A DNA stretch of 64,000 bases from contig NC_134905.1 in the NCBI RefSeq assembly GCF_041734735.1, positions 12,051,214-12,115,213 of the forward strand. Reading direction: 5' to 3'. The DNA is from Babylonia areolata (taxonomy: Eukaryota; Mollusca; Gastropoda; Neogastropoda; Buccinidae). The position numbers and the translations under genes are program-made. Shown in pieces: positions 24,401-31,194 of the stretch. The notes beneath the pieces were generated by a model. The model ran no database searches, was not told the origin of the DNA, and worked only from the letters and a program-made list of their open reading frames with translations. Numbering within the stretch: the first letter of the stretch is position 1; every line of letters starts with the position of its first letter.

Positions 24401-24536
24401 GTGTGTGTGTGTGCGTGTGTACATCTGCGTGCACATATGTGTGTGTGTGTGTGCATGTGTGTGTGTGCGCGTGTGTGTGTGCGTGTGTGTGTGTTTGTGT
24501 GTGTCTGCGTGCGTGTGTGTCGTGCGTGCGTGCGTA

Positions 24537-24573
<37 letters not shown>

Positions 24574-26524
24574 TGTGAATTTTAAAAAAACCCAGCAATT
24601 TAGGATGCACACTTATCATTTTCCCCAACCTCTTTCGCAATGTTCTCCCATGCAGCCGCCACAAGATCTCTGTTGGCATGTCTCTTGTCACTTTTGCTGT
24701 AAATAAAGGTTCTGAGCCTCACAGCACTGATCAACGTCTCTTCGTCCATGTTTGCAAGGGAGATAAGTCATTGAAAAATAAGGAACGGAGTTCTTCCTCT
24801 TTCCCTTTTCCTTTCCGTCGACCCGGCAAACGGACGTTTTGCACGAAAGTCGAAACGACGGGTTGAAAATGCCGGGCCGGGCCTGCTCCACTATGGCCAC
24901 CCACATCCGTCATCGGTGACACCACAGAGCAATTAAGCCGGGCAGGATCTTTTACCCGGGCCGGAAAAAAGACTGCGGTAAAAAACCGGGTTTACTATGG
25001 CCGCAGCCTTATGCTCAATGAACCAAACTCTGATGAAAGAAAAATTGGAACATATGCAGGATGTCAGTGGAGGTCTTATACTATAGGCACTATGGCAACA
25101 CTTTATGCAGGATGTCAGCCCACATTTTATAGGCACTTAGTGGGCTAATAAATCATGGAGATTTGAACTTACTTAGCATGCACACTCTGTCTAATCAGCA
25201 AGATAAAAATGCTCATATATGTAAAAGACTACAGTATCAGTATCAGTAGCTCAAGGAGGTATCACTGTGTTCGGACAAATCCATATACGCTATGCCAGAT
25301 AGATTCAAGGGAATGTAGGAGTCTACAAATGGATTCAAGTGAATGAAGGAGTAGCAGCTCACAAACTCACAAAGGCAAAAAAAAAAGGAAAAAAAAAAAG
25401 AAGAAAAATGCAATGAATGCATGGAAAATAAAGGATTGTTTAAATAGGTTTCAGTTCATTTTCAGACCTTTATGACTGGGAACCGGATGCATTTGATCAA
25501 CAGTGTGGCTCTCTTGGCCTCCCCATTGGCACGGAGACCTGTTCTGGTGAGTGTGTTTGTGTGTGTGTTTGAGTGTAAGGATGAGTGTTTGTGTTGGATG
25601 TGTGTCTGTGCATGTGTGGATGCATGTGTGTGTGGATGCATGTGTGTGTGGATGCATGAGCATATAAAGGTCTTTTGAATTACCTGGTAGATATTTCATG
25701 GCATTTATGATTGTCAACAAAAACGTCTCCCTGGAATAGAGAAAGTGTGTTAAAAAATTGAATTATTTTGCAGAAATGAGTTTTAATGATTTTGAAAATG
25801 CAAACTGGATGGCAAAGGTTGACAACTTAAGTCCTTATCTACTTCAAATATGTTTTTCTGTATGTAGAGAGAGATAGAGAGAGATGTATATATGTGTGTT
25901 CGTGTGTGTGTGTGTGTATGCTTGCAAGCATTTGTGGGCATCTATTCTCTGTATGTTTTTGCATAATCTGTTTCAGTATGTGTGCTGGAATGTAATGTTG
26001 GATGTATGTGTGCATTTGCTCATGCATATTTGTCGGAGGGGGGGGGGGGGGGTGACATGTGTCTATATAGATATTTGTGTCATGCATATTGTAGGACGGG
26101 AACAGGAAGGGTTGGCAGGGAAGGGTAGTTGGAGTGGAGAAAGGTAGGATTGCAGGTAGAGGACAGGTGCACACACTCACACTCTCTCCTCAAACCTAGA
26201 GCAGGACGACATGGAGTGGTTTATTTGAAGTGTTTACTGGAGCCCTACAAGTACAGTAGCAGTACAAAGCAGCACTAAGCAGCACACAGCTCCCAAGTCA
26301 GTCAAGGATTCCCGTGCACCTTGACATCAGTCTGTGCCAGGTTCCATTTTCTTCCCAGAGACAACAAAAAACTTGGTGTGCACCCCACTTTTATTCTTTC
26401 CTCTCAACACGCTGTGATGCTGATAACAAACTACAGCACTCCCTAATTGGTTACGCCTGTTTGACCAGTCTGGGCTTTGGTCCAGTAATATTTGTGGAAA
26501 AATTGGCTTGAGTGCAGACTTTAT

Positions 26525-26571
<47 letters not shown>

Positions 26572-29174
26572 ATATGATGGGTTTTGATGTTGAGGCATGA
26601 ATAATTATTTCAGGATTTATATGTATTTTATATGTGTTTCTATTGATATGATGTGTGTTGATGTTACATGCATGAATATTTATTATATGATTTATCTGTA
26701 CTTTGTCTTCTGTGTACTGTTCAAACCTTGGAGATGAACAACTGAAAAAAAGGCACATTACCCCATGTCACTTGTACTCATGGCCTGGCTTCGCTGACGA
26801 AGATCTAGGAAGGGCGTTGTCCACGTCTGATGCAGGCACGCTCATGGCTGACAAGGCCAATGCGGGAAAAGCAGAGTCGGCCGCAGCGGTTGCAAGGGAA
26901 AGTCTGGTCTGGGTTCGCGGCTGCAGCGTCGTGGTTCTTCCTCCTTCTGCGTTTGTCCTCAAGGCTGGCCCTGCGGTTGTTTTCGAAGGAGGAGACAGCT
27001 TGGTGGATGGTGCGTCGCCAGGTCTCTCGATCAGCGGCTACTGCGGACCACTGGCGATGGTCAATGTGACAGGCACCGAGAGCTTTCTTCAAGGAGTCTT
27101 TGTATCTCTTCTTGGGTGCTCCTCTGTCACGGTGGCCAGTGGACAGTTCGCCATACAGCGCGATCTTGGGCAGGCGGTGGTCCTCCATCCTGGACATGTG
27201 CCCTGCCCAACGTAGCTGGGTCTTTAGCAGCACTGCCTCGATGCTGATAGTCTTTGCCTGCTCCAGGACCTCGACATTTGTGATGTAGTCACTCCAGTGG
27301 ATGCTGAGGATGGTGCGAAGGCAGCGCTGGTGGAAGCGATCAAGCAGTCGTATGTGGTGCCGGTAGGTGACCCAGGTTTCGGAGCCATACAACAAGGTGG
27401 GCAGTACAACAGCTCTGTACACGCTGATCTTTGTGTCTTTCTTCAGGTGTTTGTTGTTCCACACTCTCTTGTACAGCCTGCCGAATGCGCTGTTTGCCTT
27501 TGCAAGTCTGTTGTCGATCTCCTTGTCGATCTTGGCGTCAGACGAGATGGTGCAGCCTAGGTAGCTGAACTGGTGGACCGACTTCAGCTCTGTCTCACCG
27601 ATGTTGATGTGAGGAGCGTGGAATTCTTCCTGTGGGGCAGGCTGGTGGAGAACTTCCGTCTTTTTCAGACTGACTTCTAGGCCGAAGAGCTGCGCAGCCT
27701 CTGCGAAGCAGGACGTTATACGCTGCAGGGCCGCTTCTGTATGGGCGACGAGGGCAGCATCGTCGGCAAACAGAAGCTCTCTGATGAGTTGCTCCAGTGT
27801 CTTGGTGTGGGCCTGTAGCCGCCTCAGGTTGAATAGGCTGCCATCAGTGCGGTATCTGATGAAGATACCGTCGTCGTCGCCAAGATCTTCAGTGGCCTGT
27901 TGGAGCATCATGCTGAAGAAGATCGTGAAGAGGGTCGGCGCGAGGACACAACCTTGTTTCACTCCATTTCCAATTGGGAAGGGCTCCGAAAGGTCGTTGC
28001 TGTGTCTGACCTGTCCACGCTGTTCCTCATGTAGTTGGATGACCATGCTGAGGAATTTTGGGGGGCATCCTAGACGTTTCATGATCTCCCACAGACCTTT
28101 TCTGCTCACGGTGTCGAAAGCTTTCGTGAGATCGACGAATGTCGCATACAGTCCTTTGTTCTGTTCCCGACATTTTTCTTGTAGCTGTCTGAGAACGAAG
28201 ACCATGTCAGTGGTGCCTCTGTTGGCTCTAAAGCCACACTGACTCTCTGGGAGATGTTCTTCGGCGATAGTAGGCACCAGCCGATTTAGGAGGACTCTGG
28301 CGAGGATCTTGCCTGCGATGGAGAGCAGAGTTATCCCCCTGTAGTTGGAGCAGTCCGACTTTTCTCCCTTGTTTTTATACAGGGTGATGATGACTGCGTC
28401 ACGGAGGTCCTGTGGTAGTTTGCCTTGCTCCCAGCAGCAGACAAAGAGGTTGTGGAGTTTGGAGTGTAGTGCTGGGCCTCCATTCTTCCACGCCTCCGGC
28501 GGAATTCCGTCAACCCCTGCTGCCTTGCCACATTTCAGCTGTTCAATGGCCTTGACAGTCTCTTCTAGGGTTGGTAGCTCGTCCAGTTGTAATTTCACTG
28601 GCTGTTGTGGGATGCGGAGAATTGCCGAGTCTTGAACCGTGCGGTTGGCGCTGAAGAGGGCCTGGAAATGTTCCGACCACCTGTTCAGGATCGACGTCTT
28701 GTCTGTGAAGAGCGCCTGGCCGTCTGCGCTGCGCAAAGGACTCTGGACCTGGTATGAGGGACCGTACACCGCCTTCAAGGCTTCGTATAAGCCCCGGTAG
28801 TCACCAGTGTCTGCACAAAGCTGAGCCCTCTCTGCCAGGTTGGTCCACCACCCATTTTGAATCTCACGAAGCTTGCGCTGGAGGTTGCTGCATATGAGCC
28901 GGAAGGTTGCTTTCTTCACCTCGGTGAAGAAAGCAACTTGTACTAAGTGTTAATGATATGTGCCAATGACAAAGTGCCAAAGTGTCACAAATCTCTTATT
29001 AGTTTATGTTGTTTCAGTTCTGGGTGGGTTTTTTGTTGTTGTTTTTTGTGGGGGTTTTTGTTTGTTTTTGTTTTGTTTTGTTCCAATTTTTTATATATTG
29101 TGCACCATTTTATCCTGATTAGTACCTACTATGTCACCAGAGCTTTTCAGCTAATGACATTAAACATTTCAGTG

Positions 29175-29208
<34 letters not shown>

Positions 29209-29839
29209 TGCATGATTAAGTAGTTTTTTGTACGCATAACACGATTTTATAGTTTACCAAAATATAATGGCAGAAACTGACCAAAATTTTATTTTGAAAA
29301 ATTGCATTTTTATTTGCATGCTATTTCTGACACAATGGGACGACCATACCAGGTATCAGAGTTAGGGTGCTGTGGCTATGAACCATGTACAAGCACAACA
29401 CATTTTCAACAAAAGCGGGTCACATCTTGAAAAGTTCTGAGGGAAAGTTTTTGAATAATGATAAGATGTTTTAGAGGTTAATATAGTATAGTATAATACA
29501 GTATAATATAGTATAGTATCGTGTTATATGATGTAATGTCATAGAATATATATATCATAAAATGTTATACAGTATAATATATCATATTATGTTATAGATA
29601 TGTATATTAATTATTATATGAGTTAAAACACATAATTGTGACATTTATGGAGAGACAGTTTGTTAAAACAAAAGTGCCGAACGGATAATAAAGGTTTCTT
29701 CACGCACAGTGTCTGCAGGGTAACTTGACCGTGTCACTCATATTGCGTGCATGGCTGAGTCGAATTTCTATGGCAAATCATTTCTGTTACAAGCAAGAAA
29801 TGTGTGCTTAAGAACATGCGTTTGCGTTTGCGTTTGCGT

Positions 29840-29889
<50 letters not shown>

Positions 29890-31146
29890 AATGAGTCAGA
29901 GTGTGCATGTGCATGTGTGTGTGGACAGACAGAGCCAGTGAGAGAATCAGATACATATTGATTGCTTATCAGTGTCAGATGATTTGATTTGATTTTTTTA
30001 AATACAACTAAGAAGTATGAATTGTTTCCTCTTGTGCTTTCATTTTCTCTCAACCTCTTTTCTTTATCTCTTCCCCCAATATCCATTCGTCATCCTCTTT
30101 TTTCCCCCTATCTTTTCTTTGAAGCTCCTCAAAGAGTGAGTATAGCAGCCTTCATAAAGTTCATGGCAGGAAAAAAAGAAATGGCTGTTTATGCTAAAGA
30201 TTTGCCCCAAAGACAAATGTTTTTTTTACAAGAGGTCTCAAGGAAGAAGTGCTGAACTGTCAAGAGACGTAGCGTCCTTGGTATAGATGGAGAAGAAAAA
30301 GTTATACTATAGCGGCATGTTGTTCTGTCAGAGACTCAGAAATCACAGACCGGCAATTTTGTAGCAGATTTTAGTCATCATGGGAACCCAGTCAGGTCTT
30401 TTGAGCAGTGATGTTGCACTCTCATGCCTTGTTTACGGAGCACAAGTTGGAGTGCATGATTGTGAATGTGTTGAGATTTAGTTTGTTTTCGGGAAGACCA
30501 GCTGGCAGATAGTTACAGCAGTCTAATCTGGAGAGTGTGAAAGAAACTGTTAGCAGCAATAGTGGAAAGAAAAAAACAACCGATATTTCCTGATCTACAA
30601 AACTGACAGAACAGAGTGCAGCACACATGTCTGATATAAAATTATACATTCATGGAGAGTGTTTCATCAAAGTATATGCCCAAGTCTCTAACAGTGTTGG
30701 AGAATGGAATATCACAGCTAGAGGTGGACACTGGGGTAGAGGTAACCTGATTACTCTTTTATTTGGTGCCAGTGGCACTTAGCTCTGTTTTAGCCTTATT
30801 CCCTTGCATCTTATTCTCACATATCCACTCAGTTGCATCCACAACACTGTCTTTCAAACTACAAGCAGGGGTTGGAAAGTCTAAGGGAAAACAGATCTGA
30901 AAATCATCTGCGAGAAAATTGTAAGAATGACTTAACAAGCAAATTACAGTGCTGAGAGGCTGTGTAATTGCTGGGCCTGTTGATGCTACTTTCAAGTCTG
31001 TACCATGTCCACTGAAAACCTGTGGGGAAAAAAGTTTCAGTAAACTAGTAACAAAGTTCAACACTGTGTTATCTTTGTTGAGATATACACCTACCCACTT
31101 ACCCACAAGCCAATTCACACCACCCATCCACCCACAAACTCACCCT

Positions 31147-31194
<48 letters not shown>

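Larger units (their letters stand above)
20877..25008 (+). mobile_element. PIF/Harbinger DNA transposon, both ends present
   Basis: A perfect 23-bp terminal inverted repeat starts GGCTGCGGCCATAGTAAACC at 20877 and is mirrored at 24986-25008. The target duplication TTA is at 20874-20876 and 25009-25011, the TWA-type site this superfamily uses. Inside are a DDE transposase on the plus strand (21047-21342 and 23246-24124) and a MADF-type protein on the minus strand (24749-24617 and 23095 to about 22388), the two-gene content of autonomous Harbingers. Subterminal GGCCATAGT motifs occur twice at each end. The transposase has one in-frame stop and one frameshift, the MADF gene is also broken, and there is a 286-bp internal duplication. 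This copy is therefore inactive, though its perfect TIRs argue for a fairly recent insertion. It sits in TMEM256 intron 2. Confidence 0.95.

Noticed and set aside
24232-24706. Cys/Val- or His/Thr-rich frames
   Set aside because: Translated GT/AC microsatellite.
26200-26470. Stretch before the intron 3 LINE with a possible AATAAA on the minus strand
   Set aside because: I found no repeated ends, coding sequence or second copy, so I could not assign it to any element.
26703-28635. Plus-strand open frames opposite the intact LINE frame
   Set aside because: Shadows of the minus-strand RT gene with no recognisable domains.
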